A stretch of 12,620 bases of DNA from contig JAEYRF010000162.1 of NCBI GenBank assembly GCA_023409615.1, positions 1-12,620 of the forward strand, given 5' to 3'. The stretch's first letter is position 1; each line of letters begins with the position of its first letter. The notes below the pieces were generated by a model. The model did not search any database and was not told the origin of the DNA. It was given only the letters and a program-made list of their open reading frames with translations. Positions 6,207-12,620 of this stretch are shown piece after piece. A program made the position numbers and the translations under genes. This DNA is from Bacillota bacterium (lineage in GTDB: Bacteria > Bacillota > Clostridia > Acetivibrionales > DTU013).

Positions 6207-6237
6207 ATCATAATGTTATGTCTATAAAAAAATACAA
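6207..6237 (-). promoter_or_regulatory. Weak candidate promoter for ilvD
   Basis: Minus strand TTGTAT (6232-6237) and TATGAT (6207-6212) are separated by 19 nt. The -10 box is good but the spacing is long and the -35 box is poor; the spacer is T-rich. If real, transcription starts near 6200 and the leader carries the hairpin at 6158-6185. The rest of the 207-bp gap between cvpA and ilvD shows only weak AT-rich dyads just after the cvpA stop. Confidence 0.3.
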
Positions 6238-6314
6238 AAAGGGTCAGATGCATTCATTTTAATGAGCGAATCAGCAAAAATCATGAATCCTCTTTTGAAC
6301 AACGTCACAGTCAC

Positions 6315-7022
6315 TTAAGCAATTACAGGAGGTATAAGCCAATTGATAATAAAATTATTCTCATAAAATCCTCTGGCGAAAAGAGAAGTATCAAGGCTGC
6401 TAAAAATCGGTTCAAAACCTGGATTCGAGTTGAACAGCACCAATATAGCACATACTATGTAGATTGTAAGAAATCCCTGCAATGCCCCCAGAATAAATCC
6501 GCCAAGCTTGTTTATCTGCTTGAACACAGGCAATTCAGATATACCTTTGAGCAGCAGGCCTACAATTGCCATTATAATCCGCAGGACAATATACAGAACT
6601 ATAAGGCTTAAAACAGACACGATCATCTTTGTCAGTTCATCTCCTATAGCATTGACGATTCCTTCCGTGTTAATCAGTTGATCGGGTGATGGCAGTTTCC
6701 CGTGCAAAGACTCTTTAAAGACCTCCGGCAGCCGCAAAGTGCCCAATACCGCTTCAGTTCCTGCGGCTCCTGACACAGCCTCAGAAGAAGCAAAAGCTTC
6801 CTTGCCGATCAATGGCAGATTTTTCACAATCGCATTTTTTATCCAGCTGTAAATAGATGTTTTGCTAATAATATCTGACAGCACAGGTGAAAACTTAATT
6901 GCTGCAAAAATGCATACAACAAAGGCCACCAATTTGTAAACTGACATAATGAAACCTTTGAACAGCCCAGCTATGGCAAACGCAGCAATCAAGCCAATCA
7001 CAACAAAATCGATCCAGTTCAT
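6315..7022 (-). CDS. CvpA family membrane protein
   Basis: Integral membrane protein of 235 residues. The N-terminus MNWIDFVVIGLIAAFAIAGLFKGF is the classic CvpA-family opening. Four hydrophobic segments are visible, about 4-22, 27-44, 133-160 and 174-198, with an Ala/Ser-rich extracytoplasmic loop (about 75-125) between the pairs. The segment LPVFKQINKLGGFILGALQGFL (164-185) is the second family signature. CvpA is named for a role in colicin V production in E. coli, but in most bacteria its function is unknown and it is linked to envelope homeostasis. The ATG at 7022 has AGGGAGGG close upstream. It is the last gene of a membrane-protein cluster, 55 bp after the beta-propeller-like gene. Confidence 0.9.
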   Translation of the reverse strand: MNWIDFVVIGLIAAFAIAGLFKGFIMSVYKLVAFVVCIFAAIKFSPVLSDIISKTSIYSWIKNAIVKNLPLIGKEAFASSEAVSGAAGTEAVLGTLRLPEVFKESLHGKLPSPDQLINTEGIVNAIGDELTKMIVSVLSLIVLYIVLRIIMAIVGLLLKGISELPVFKQINKLGGFILGALQGFLTIYIVCAILVLFNSNPGFEPIFSSLDTSLFARGFYENNFIINWLIPPVIA

Positions 7023-7077
7023 ACGCCCTCCCTGCTGCCGGTGAGCACCGGCCCATGTTAATCTATGATTTTATTCC

Positions 7078-8244
7078 CTAGTTTATGTTAATCACCGCTG
7101 CTTGCCTATCAGTAACTACAGCAGCTTGTTGTTTATTAAACAAAAATACCTGTTTAATAGGAGACCCTGTTGAATATTTGCTGATGATACTGCCTTTACT
7201 GTTATAGAAATATACTACATCTGAGGTGTTCACACAAACAACTCCTCTGATAGCATTCAAACCTTCGGGTTTGCCCGGCAATTCACATGAGGCCAGCTCC
7301 TTCCCATCCGTCTGAAAAATCTTCATGACGGAACCCTCATCACTGTCCGCCGCCACAGCAAGCTGCCCGTTTCCGGCAGGAGCGGCACCTGCCACCCGAA
7401 GAAATTTCTTGACCCAAACCACTGTTCCTGTTGAATCTATTGAAACAGCAGCCTTGTCACCAACAGCAAATATGCTTCCATTGTTATTATACGAGAATAT
7501 TGGGAAAAGTTCTGTCATCGTATCAAATGACAACTCAGCAATATTTCCGCCCTTCATATCATAAAATTTATAGACGGAAAATGTCCCGACAGCACCTGTG
7601 CTAATAGCAGAGAGGATTAAACAATCTTCTGACGGAGATATGTTTGCACTGACAGCAAAGTCGGTCGCAATCACCTTGCGGAAAAGTTCAACTCCATGTG
7701 ATTCAAAGACTCTTACCTCGTTATTGTCTCTTTTTGCCGTAGTAATTAACGTAACATAACCGTCCTCACTAATATCTGCATTGAGGATGGACTCATCGAT
7801 TTTTTCACTCCATTGAATTGATTCATTATTCAATACTGCCAGGTCGCCGGTTCCCTGATCAGCTACAAGGATCAATGAACCATTTGTTTTGATAATCGGA
7901 TTATTGTAGATCAAACCCTCAGACCGTACAACTTCACCAGTCTTGTCCAAGAACCAGATTCCACTGCTGCCGCATCTGACTATAAAATCCTTATATGCAA
8001 TAAATACCGGCTTTTCTTTGGCATCAAATTCATATACGTACTGGGCGTGCGCCTCCTTGATCACATCGGTTGCAGAAGCCTTAAACCGCTTGAGTAAGTC
8101 CTCCGGGCCGGCCAAAGGGTCCAAGCTGTTCTGCCAGGTAAAAACAGCAACTGCAGCGACACACATGAACAGCATTAAAGCTGCCACGATACTGCCCGCG
8201 CGACCTTCAGCCGCTGATCTTTCTTTCTCCGGCCGTGTCTTCAA
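7078..8244 (-). CDS. Membrane-anchored beta-propeller-like protein (DUF5711-like)
   Basis: Predicted 388-residue envelope protein. It has a short basic cytoplasmic tail, one membrane helix at about 17-37 (SIVAALMLFMCVAAVAVF), then an extracytoplasmic region of repeated beta-strand blades. Blade-like units include GIWFLDKTGEVVRSE, LILVADQGTGDLAVLN, YVTLITTAKRDNNEVRVFE, SIFAVGDKAAVSIDSTGTVVW, GQLAVAADSDEGSVMKIFQ and VVYFYNSKGSIISKY. These resemble PQQ-like or WD-type propellers and the clostridial DUF5711 proteins; the family name is from memory. I place the start at TTG 8244-8242, preceded by AGGGGGG. The open frame extends to an ATG at 8466, but that N-terminal extension would overlap the ykvI coding region and is hydrophilic and uncharacteristic. 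It sits 68 bp after ykvI and 55 bp before cvpA. No catalytic residues are recognisable; a sensing or scaffolding role is a guess. Confidence 0.75.
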   Translation of the reverse strand: MKTRPEKERSAAEGRAGSIVAALMLFMCVAAVAVFTWQNSLDPLAGPEDLLKRFKASATDVIKEAHAQYVYEFDAKEKPVFIAYKDFIVRCGSSGIWFLDKTGEVVRSEGLIYNNPIIKTNGSLILVADQGTGDLAVLNNESIQWSEKIDESILNADISEDGYVTLITTAKRDNNEVRVFESHGVELFRKVIATDFAVSANISPSEDCLILSAISTGAVGTFSVYKFYDMKGGNIAELSFDTMTELFPIFSYNNNGSIFAVGDKAAVSIDSTGTVVWVKKFLRVAGAAPAGNGQLAVAADSDEGSVMKIFQTDGKELASCELPGKPEGLNAIRGVVCVNTSDVVYFYNSKGSIISKYSTGSPIKQVFLFNKQQAAVVTDRQAAVININ

Positions 8245-8246
8245 AA

Positions 8247-8259
8247 GGTTCCCCCCTGT
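8247..8259 (-). promoter_or_regulatory. Ribosome binding site deciding the TTG start at 8244
   Basis: On the minus strand, AGGGGGG-AACC runs up to TTTTG. It gives a strong Shine-Dalgarno match at good distance from TTG 8244-8242. No comparable site precedes the ATG at 8466, which lies inside the upstream gene. Confidence 0.6.
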
Positions 8260-8312
8260 TTTATCCTTGGTTGGGTTGTTACTGTGAACTAGAAATATTT
8301 TACCATAGAAAT

Positions 8313-9380
8313 CTATTTCCTGCCACCGTGTCGAGTCAAAATCTTCACAACGCTCTGCGTCAGGATTACCAGTATCATGAACAAACCAAGATAGCCAAAT
8401 ACGGGATAAATTGCCGAAATCAGCCTGGAGAATCCCAGAGTCGACAAAGGTACTGCTGTGATACACAAAACAACAATCACTATTCTCCTGTCTGTTTTCA
8501 TCGTCCTGCCAACCCGCTCTGCAAAACAGAACCCCGCAGTAACTGCAGAGGTCATCATGGCAAGCCAGAGGATAATTGAATAAAGACTCCCCGCAGGACT
8601 GTCAAAACTTTTTAGTATCGCTAATATAGGAAGTTCCTTTTCAAATGCTAAAGGATAGAATTGATAGATAGCAGCATGGATGACAAGTGCAGTAAAGCAG
8701 AGCAGCGCGCCTCCTGTAATCCCTCCTGCCACAGCCGTCCTGCGCGTCTTCAGATAGGGTAGAAGACTGCACATTATGACAATTCCCAGAATGCCGTTAT
8801 AGCTTACATACAGCAATGATGAGAAGAACCAGTTATCCGATATGCGCTGCAGATATGTTGAAGTCTGGAATGCTTCGGCATTGCCGTTGAAAATAATAGA
8901 AAATCCGGTAAGTATAATTCCTGCGATGAGAACTGGTGCAACAATCGTGTTTAGGGCAACTATCCCCTTAATATTTGTCATGATCAGTACAGTACAAATT
9001 ATTCCCATCAGAAGAGCGGCGTACTTGAATGGTATACCCAGCCTGTCAGAGAGAACATCACCGGAGCCGGCTGTCATGATACAGAATATGCATAGCATAA
9101 AAATTGTCATAGCGATGTTAATGAACCATCCCATACGCCAGCCAAATGTGGGAAAGAGGAATTCCTCAAAATTACGTATACGCTCATTATGAACCCTGAC
9201 CAGAACAATACTTCCCGTGGCCGCAAAAAGTATGCCTGCCAGCACTATACCAAAAAAGCCTCCTGTTCTGTAGACGGAAAAGAACTGCATAATCTCCTGC
9301 CCCGAGGCAAAGCCGGCTCCAATAATACTTGTCGCATAAATAGATGCAACCTTAATGATGTTTTTACTTTCATCTGACAT
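8313..9380 (-). CDS. YkvI family integral membrane protein (putative transporter)
   Basis: 355-residue polytopic membrane protein with about ten hydrophobic helices (roughly 8-27, 41-62, 84-105, 118-136, 139-162, 184-208, 214-238, 262-286, 299-317, 321-347). The first helix carries GAGFASGQEIMQFF (21-34), the hallmark of the YkvI group (COG3949). Its unwound Gly-rich helix 1 recalls amino-acid transporters of the LeuT/APC fold. The C-terminal segment YPVFGYLGLFMIL is also typical. Substrate unknown. The ATG at 9380 directly follows a terminator U-tract, and its only visible Shine-Dalgarno (TTGGAGC) lies in the 3' arm of that hairpin, so translation may be structurally controlled. It leads a cluster with the beta-propeller-like and CvpA genes. 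Confidence 0.88.
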   Translation of the reverse strand: MSDESKNIIKVASIYATSIIGAGFASGQEIMQFFSVYRTGGFFGIVLAGILFAATGSIVLVRVHNERIRNFEEFLFPTFGWRMGWFINIAMTIFMLCIFCIMTAGSGDVLSDRLGIPFKYAALLMGIICTVLIMTNIKGIVALNTIVAPVLIAGIILTGFSIIFNGNAEAFQTSTYLQRISDNWFFSSLLYVSYNGILGIVIMCSLLPYLKTRRTAVAGGITGGALLCFTALVIHAAIYQFYPLAFEKELPILAILKSFDSPAGSLYSIILWLAMMTSAVTAGFCFAERVGRTMKTDRRIVIVVLCITAVPLSTLGFSRLISAIYPVFGYLGLFMILVILTQSVVKILTRHGGRK

Positions 9381-9435
9381 AAAAAAACAGCTCCAACAAT
9401 AGAATCAGAATAGTTCATTCTATGTTGGAACTGTT
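9381..9435 (-). terminator. Strong intrinsic terminator hairpin overlapping the ykvI RBS
   Basis: The arms at 9386-9405 and 9417-9435 pair over about 18 bp with one G-U or mismatch and one bulge around an 11-nt loop. On the minus strand the stem is followed by seven U residues (9381-9387). It would end the ABC-operon transcript 45 bp after the DUF4340 stop. The U-tract runs straight into the ykvI ATG, and the 3' arm holds GGAGC, the ribosome binding site. It may therefore also be an attenuator or translation lock for ykvI. Confidence 0.85.
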
Positions 9436-9445
9436 GTTTACAGTA

Positions 9446-9463
9446 CTGAAACCTAACTTTCAG
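9446..9463 (-). promoter_or_regulatory. Small hairpin upstream of the terminator
   Basis: CTGAAA and TTTCAG form a 6-bp stem with a 6-nt loop, 10 bp before the terminator arm. It could be part of an alternative RNA structure with the terminator, or chance. No convincing promoter is visible between the DUF4340 stop and ykvI. Confidence 0.3.
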
Positions 9464-9479
9464 GCATGTCTGTCATATG

Positions 9480-10886
9480 CTATTTGCCCTGGGCAGCCTG
9501 AAAATCCATCATTGTAGTAAATGCATCTTTCATACCCTGTACGCCAAAATCACCCTTGTTTTTCCTAACTAAAATACCGGCATACTCACCGTTACGAACC
9601 ACATAATAGTAGTTATCATCCTTTGGGATGTACTCCACCTTCATTGATCCGGTCTTCAGCGTATACTCTATGGTTATTTCAGCCTCTTTGACTGGGTTTC
9701 CGTCCACAGCAATTTCATCAAGACTAATACCGATGAGTGCCTGGTAGAATTTTCTGAACGGTTGGTCATCATTTTCATCCTTGCCGGAGGCATCTATTCC
9801 ATTGACGGTGAACTTATCCTTGTCTTTATCTGTTTTATCGTCCTCGCCCTTATAAACATCTATCGTCATGTGAGTCGTTTTGCCATCCATGGTCAGGTCG
9901 ATCGCTTTTACCTGATCAATATTTACAATATATGCGAATACTTCGACGATTTCCTTAAGAGGTTTGTCAAGGAAGGTGTATGCTGTTATGTCCATTGTAA
10001 ATACTTCATCGCTGCCTTCCAACTGAGCATAGATCTGCGAGCCTTTTACTTTTTCACTTCCCATTTTCAGCTTATGGGTTTCATTAGCTGTTTTAAAGTC
10101 AAATACATACGCAGGAGATGCCAGCCCGTATTGAGCAAGATCTGCCGGCTTATCCTCGATAAACTCAACAATAGTTGAATTTGCCAGTGCTTCCATCATT
10201 GGCGATAGTGCAGAGGAGTTCATGTTTCCTCTAATCGGTTTGGTCATAAGCCAATTCGCACTGCTTTCGGCTCCCATTTCAGATGCAAAGATATTTTCAC
10301 CTTTTCTGTCCATCGCAATCTCGGTCAGGTCCTGGGCAGTAAATTCAAACATTTTTTTAGAGCGCAAACCGTTGCGGGAAGTGACCAGATATCTCCCGGT
10401 ATAGGAGCTGACCATATAAACATCGTTCTTTCCGGCTTCTTTGATGTAATACCCGCCTCCGGTAGGAGTCATGTCTCCGATCTCCAATACTGTTTCCTTA
10501 CCTTCAGTATCCATGAGCTTAACATTTATCGCCTTATCCAGGCCATATTTCGCCAAATCCTGTGCATTTTCTTCAATCAACTTGTCAGCAAGGACAGAGG
10601 ACGCATTGATTACAATAGAGCTTAGGACAGATGAGTCATATTTCAAATCAGTCGGTGAAGACAGTACCCATTCAGTATCCTTTTTTACAATAACAAAGGT
10701 GCCGTCAGGATTAACCAGTGTCAGGGATTTGACCTTATCCGTAGTATAGTCCGTCAGCCGAATGTAATTATCCGAAGGATCCTCTACCGGGTTGTCTTCC
10801 GGCTTAATTTTGCTTATCACAAAATATGCACCGACAAGAAGCGCAACTACTGCGAGCAGAATAATTGCATTCCTGTACAATTTCAT
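9480..10886 (-). CDS. DUF4340 domain-containing membrane-anchored protein
   Basis: 468 residues with an uncleaved-looking N-terminal membrane helix (6-25), an acidic linker (about 29-42) and a large extracytoplasmic region. The body is internally repeated. A unit beginning near KVKSLTLVNPDG (51-62), with NAQDLAKYGLDKA (107-119) and YYIKEAGKNDVYMVSS (146-161), recurs with PADLAQYGLASPAY (247-260) and QIYAQLEGSDEVFTMD (284-299). A third partial unit starts at VKAIDLTMDGK (327-337). This repeated, Lys/Asp-rich beta architecture is characteristic of DUF4340. It overlaps the upstream Gldg gene by 4 bp (ATGA), implying translational coupling and a shared complex. In many bacteria DUF4340 proteins accompany the GldF/GldG-type ABC transporter. 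The biochemical function is unknown; an extracytoplasmic partner or lid of the transporter is the natural inference. Confidence 0.9.
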   Translation of the reverse strand: MKLYRNAIILLAVVALLVGAYFVISKIKPEDNPVEDPSDNYIRLTDYTTDKVKSLTLVNPDGTFVIVKKDTEWVLSSPTDLKYDSSVLSSIVINASSVLADKLIEENAQDLAKYGLDKAINVKLMDTEGKETVLEIGDMTPTGGGYYIKEAGKNDVYMVSSYTGRYLVTSRNGLRSKKMFEFTAQDLTEIAMDRKGENIFASEMGAESSANWLMTKPIRGNMNSSALSPMMEALANSTIVEFIEDKPADLAQYGLASPAYVFDFKTANETHKLKMGSEKVKGSQIYAQLEGSDEVFTMDITAYTFLDKPLKEIVEVFAYIVNIDQVKAIDLTMDGKTTHMTIDVYKGEDDKTDKDKDKFTVNGIDASGKDENDDQPFRKFYQALIGISLDEIAVDGNPVKEAEITIEYTLKTGSMKVEYIPKDDNYYYVVRNGEYAGILVRKNKGDFGVQGMKDAFTTMMDFQAAQGK

Positions 10887-12328
10887 AAATGACGCCTCCT
10901 CAGAAACACAGCCAGTCCGGTGCCAAGTATCAGCAGCGGGAATATTATTACAAGAGCCCCGCCAATTACAGTTGCCTGCTGCTGCGTGATTGTAATCATA
11001 TTTGTTTCATAATTCTTAGCCGGTACAATAATCTCATCTTTCTTGTCTATCATCCAATTCATGGATTGCAGGAAGAAAGCCATGCTGTAGTTATAGTATT
11101 CGCCGAAAGCCTGATAAGCGCTGTCGCTAATGAATGAAGCATTTCCAATGACAATAATCCTGGATACCTTCGTTCCACCTTCATTCTCCACAGCAACCGC
11201 AATATCCAGAGGTCCTTTCAGATCTTCTCCTCTGGTTTTGCTGACCATTTCACCCACAGCTTTATCACTTGTTGACATAAGTGATGTCGTCTTAACATAT
11301 TCCTTTACATTCTTCAGTATACTGATGCTTCTTGAGCCGCTAAGCAGTGTTCTGAATTCCTGAGGAATAATTGAGTTAGTAGGTACATCTAGTACGATGG
11401 TGTAAGGGTCACTGGAAATATGTCTGCCCTCATCCATTTCCTTCACTTTATCATAATTAAGCTCAATATTGAATTTAGCAAACAAATTATTGAATTGATC
11501 AAAGGACGGATCATTAGCAAGATAATCGAACATGAATATAGCTTTTCCGCCATTATTCAGATAGTCATCAAGCACATCCCGTTCTGCCAGCGAAATATCA
11601 TTTTTAGGCGAAGCAATGATTACCAATTCAGCATCTTCAGGTATCTTTGCTACAGAAATCAGATTCAACTTCTTAACAAGGAAGTTATTCTTCTCAAGGT
11701 AACCTTTAACATTCGAATACTCACTATCCACATCAATTTCATCATGGTCTTCAGTAAAATACACAACCGGTGTGACCTCAGACGTCACATATTTGATAGC
11801 CCCTGTAAAACCCTGCTCAGCAGTGGAGCCTGTTATATAGGGTTCAAAAGTGCTCTGGCTGTATTCAACTGAAAACAGATCATAGTAATCAAGCTTCTTT
11901 TTCTTCTCATTACCATTTACAATGCTTTTTACTACAAACTCGCCACCGGAAAGATCTAATGTATCATCTTTATCAAGTTCATTTATGATACCGGGATTCC
12001 TGTCAGGATCTATATACTTGACCTTGATATGGGAATTCTTTTCATAGAGATTAAGCAGCTCCGTAACCTGTTTGAATTGATCATCAGCTGTAACCTTTGC
12101 GTCATCAAATAAAGCTATGATCTCAACATCCTTGTCCAGCTTCTCAAGTTCAGTCGTTGTAACATCCGATAAGGAGAACAGCTTATTGGAGGTCATATCC
12201 AGCTTTAAGTCGGCCATTCCTATAAGTACATTAACCAGTATAGCGATTACTATAACGGCAACAATAAGGATGGCAGCATTTGAACCATATTTTAAACTTC
12301 TTTTATTGAATAGTTTATTCTTTTCCAT
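10883..12328 (-). CDS. Gldg family ABC transporter auxiliary protein
   Basis: 481-residue membrane protein. The N-terminal helix (about 18-38) is followed by the family signature LDMTSNKLFSLSDVTTTELEKL (43-64), close to the consensus 'rlDlTenkryslS..T...L..L'. A long extracytoplasmic alpha/beta domain follows (about 68-440), including the Rossmann-like stretch ELVIIASPKNDISLAERDVLDDYLNNGGKAIFMFD, and then a C-terminal helix (about 453-475) ending in RRRHL. GldG is known from the gliding-motility ABC transporter of Flavobacterium. In Firmicutes the same protein occurs without gliding and its transported substrate is unknown. The ATG at 12328 has AGGGGTGA upstream and starts 5 bp after the permease stop. 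Its own stop overlaps the DUF4340 start, so the three genes form one operon. Confidence 0.9.
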   Translation of the reverse strand: MEKNKLFNKRSLKYGSNAAILIVAVIVIAILVNVLIGMADLKLDMTSNKLFSLSDVTTTELEKLDKDVEIIALFDDAKVTADDQFKQVTELLNLYEKNSHIKVKYIDPDRNPGIINELDKDDTLDLSGGEFVVKSIVNGNEKKKKLDYYDLFSVEYSQSTFEPYITGSTAEQGFTGAIKYVTSEVTPVVYFTEDHDEIDVDSEYSNVKGYLEKNNFLVKKLNLISVAKIPEDAELVIIASPKNDISLAERDVLDDYLNNGGKAIFMFDYLANDPSFDQFNNLFAKFNIELNYDKVKEMDEGRHISSDPYTIVLDVPTNSIIPQEFRTLLSGSRSISILKNVKEYVKTTSLMSTSDKAVGEMVSKTRGEDLKGPLDIAVAVENEGGTKVSRIIVIGNASFISDSAYQAFGEYYNYSMAFFLQSMNWMIDKKDEIIVPAKNYETNMITITQQQATVIGGALVIIFPLLILGTGLAVFLRRRHL

Positions 12329-12333
12329 CTATA

Positions 12334-12620
12334 TCACCCCTGACTCCAACGTCTTTTTTCTATTACTCTAACAGTGAGGAACAAGAATACTGCGATAAAA
12401 CTCAGATAGTATACAACCGGGCTGAGTCCCAGAATGCCCCTCGTGAAATCATCATACCTTGACAGTAGAGAAAACCAGCCGAGCACTTTTGAAGCGAACC
12501 CGCCTACCATACTGGCAAGGCTGTCTGAAAGCCACATAAGCAGAAGTGAAACATAGCCGATAATGACTGCCACCACCTGGCTTTCTGTAAGAGAAGAGGC
12601 GAAAACTCCCACGGCAATGT
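12334..12620 (-). CDS. ABC-2 type transporter permease (GldF-like), C-terminal part only
   Basis: The last 95 or so residues of a membrane permease; the 5' part lies beyond the window. The frame stays open to the edge (…IAVGVFASSLTESQVVA…), so the apparent start near 12612 is only an internal GTG. GVFASSLTESQVVA is the conserved segment of GldF/ABC-2 permeases, followed by hydrophobic helices (AVIIGYVSLLLMWL and VVYYLSFIAVFLFLTVRVI) and a basic tail EKRRWSQG. Typical family members run about 230-290 residues. An ATP-binding subunit is expected just upstream, outside the window. The stop is 5 bp before the Gldg gene. Confidence 0.88.
   Translation of the reverse strand, partial: IAVGVFASSLTESQVVAVIIGYVSLLLMWLSDSLASMVGGFASKVLGWFSLLSRYDDFTRGILGLSPVVYYLSFIAVFLFLTVRVIEKRRWSQG

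Noticed and set aside
6240..6314. Weak AT-rich dyad after the cvpA stop (ATTCA/TGAAT) as a terminator
   Set aside because: Short interrupted stem without GC core; the T-run follows only after several unpaired bases. The hairpin at 6158-6185 is a better candidate.
10443..10453. Third GntR-like site (TGATGTAATAC) inside the DUF4340 gene
   Set aside because: It matches only half of the palindrome, lies within coding sequence far from a promoter, and is expected by chance.

Overview
The window reads as chromosomal DNA of an anaerobic Firmicute, most likely class Clostridia. The evidence is purine-rich Shine-Dalgarno sites, TTG starts, sigma-A-type promoters, a split two-subunit transketolase, a YkvI-family protein and a DUF4340/Gldg ABC cassette. 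I cannot name a genus. All eleven recognisable genes lie on the minus strand, so transcription runs from high to low coordinates. No gene is supported on the plus strand. No tRNA, rRNA, CRISPR array or transposase gene is visible.

In transcription order, the right end (12620-9480) is the tail of an ABC operon: the C-terminus of an ABC-2 permease (GldF-like), a Gldg-family auxiliary protein, and a DUF4340 protein that overlaps it by 4 bp. The ATPase is presumably just outside the window. A strong terminator hairpin (9381-9435) ends this unit. It is unusual because its U-tract abuts the start codon of the next gene and its 3' arm contains that gene's ribosome binding site. Next comes a membrane-protein cluster of unknown function (9380-6315): a YkvI-family ten-helix protein, a single-pass beta-propeller-like protein (DUF5711-like) and a CvpA-family protein.

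The second half is metabolic. ilvD (dihydroxy-acid dehydratase, TTG start) and ilvB (acetolactate synthase large subunit) form a branched-chain amino-acid pair. There is a terminator-like hairpin in front of ilvD. The 246-bp ilvD-ilvB gap holds 28-bp repeats, REP-like hairpins and a long imperfect palindrome. This structured block is bounded by a near-perfect 12-bp direct repeat, one copy of which is the 3' end of ilvD. That arrangement is what an inserted small non-coding element would leave. No ilvN follows ilvB.

The left end is a compact regulon: a FadR-subfamily (FCD-domain) GntR regulator followed by the N- and C-terminal halves of a split transketolase, the latter cut by the window edge. 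The same 11-mer, TGTATTACATC, built on the palindrome TGTA-N-TACA, occurs just downstream of the predicted gntR promoter and, inverted, in the -35/-10 spacer of the predicted transketolase promoter. The simplest model is that the regulator controls both itself and a dedicated, probably catabolic, transketolase in response to an organic acid or sugar acid.

The most interesting observations are this operator pair, the terminator/RBS hairpin before the YkvI gene, and the putative MITE-like insertion at the end of ilvD.
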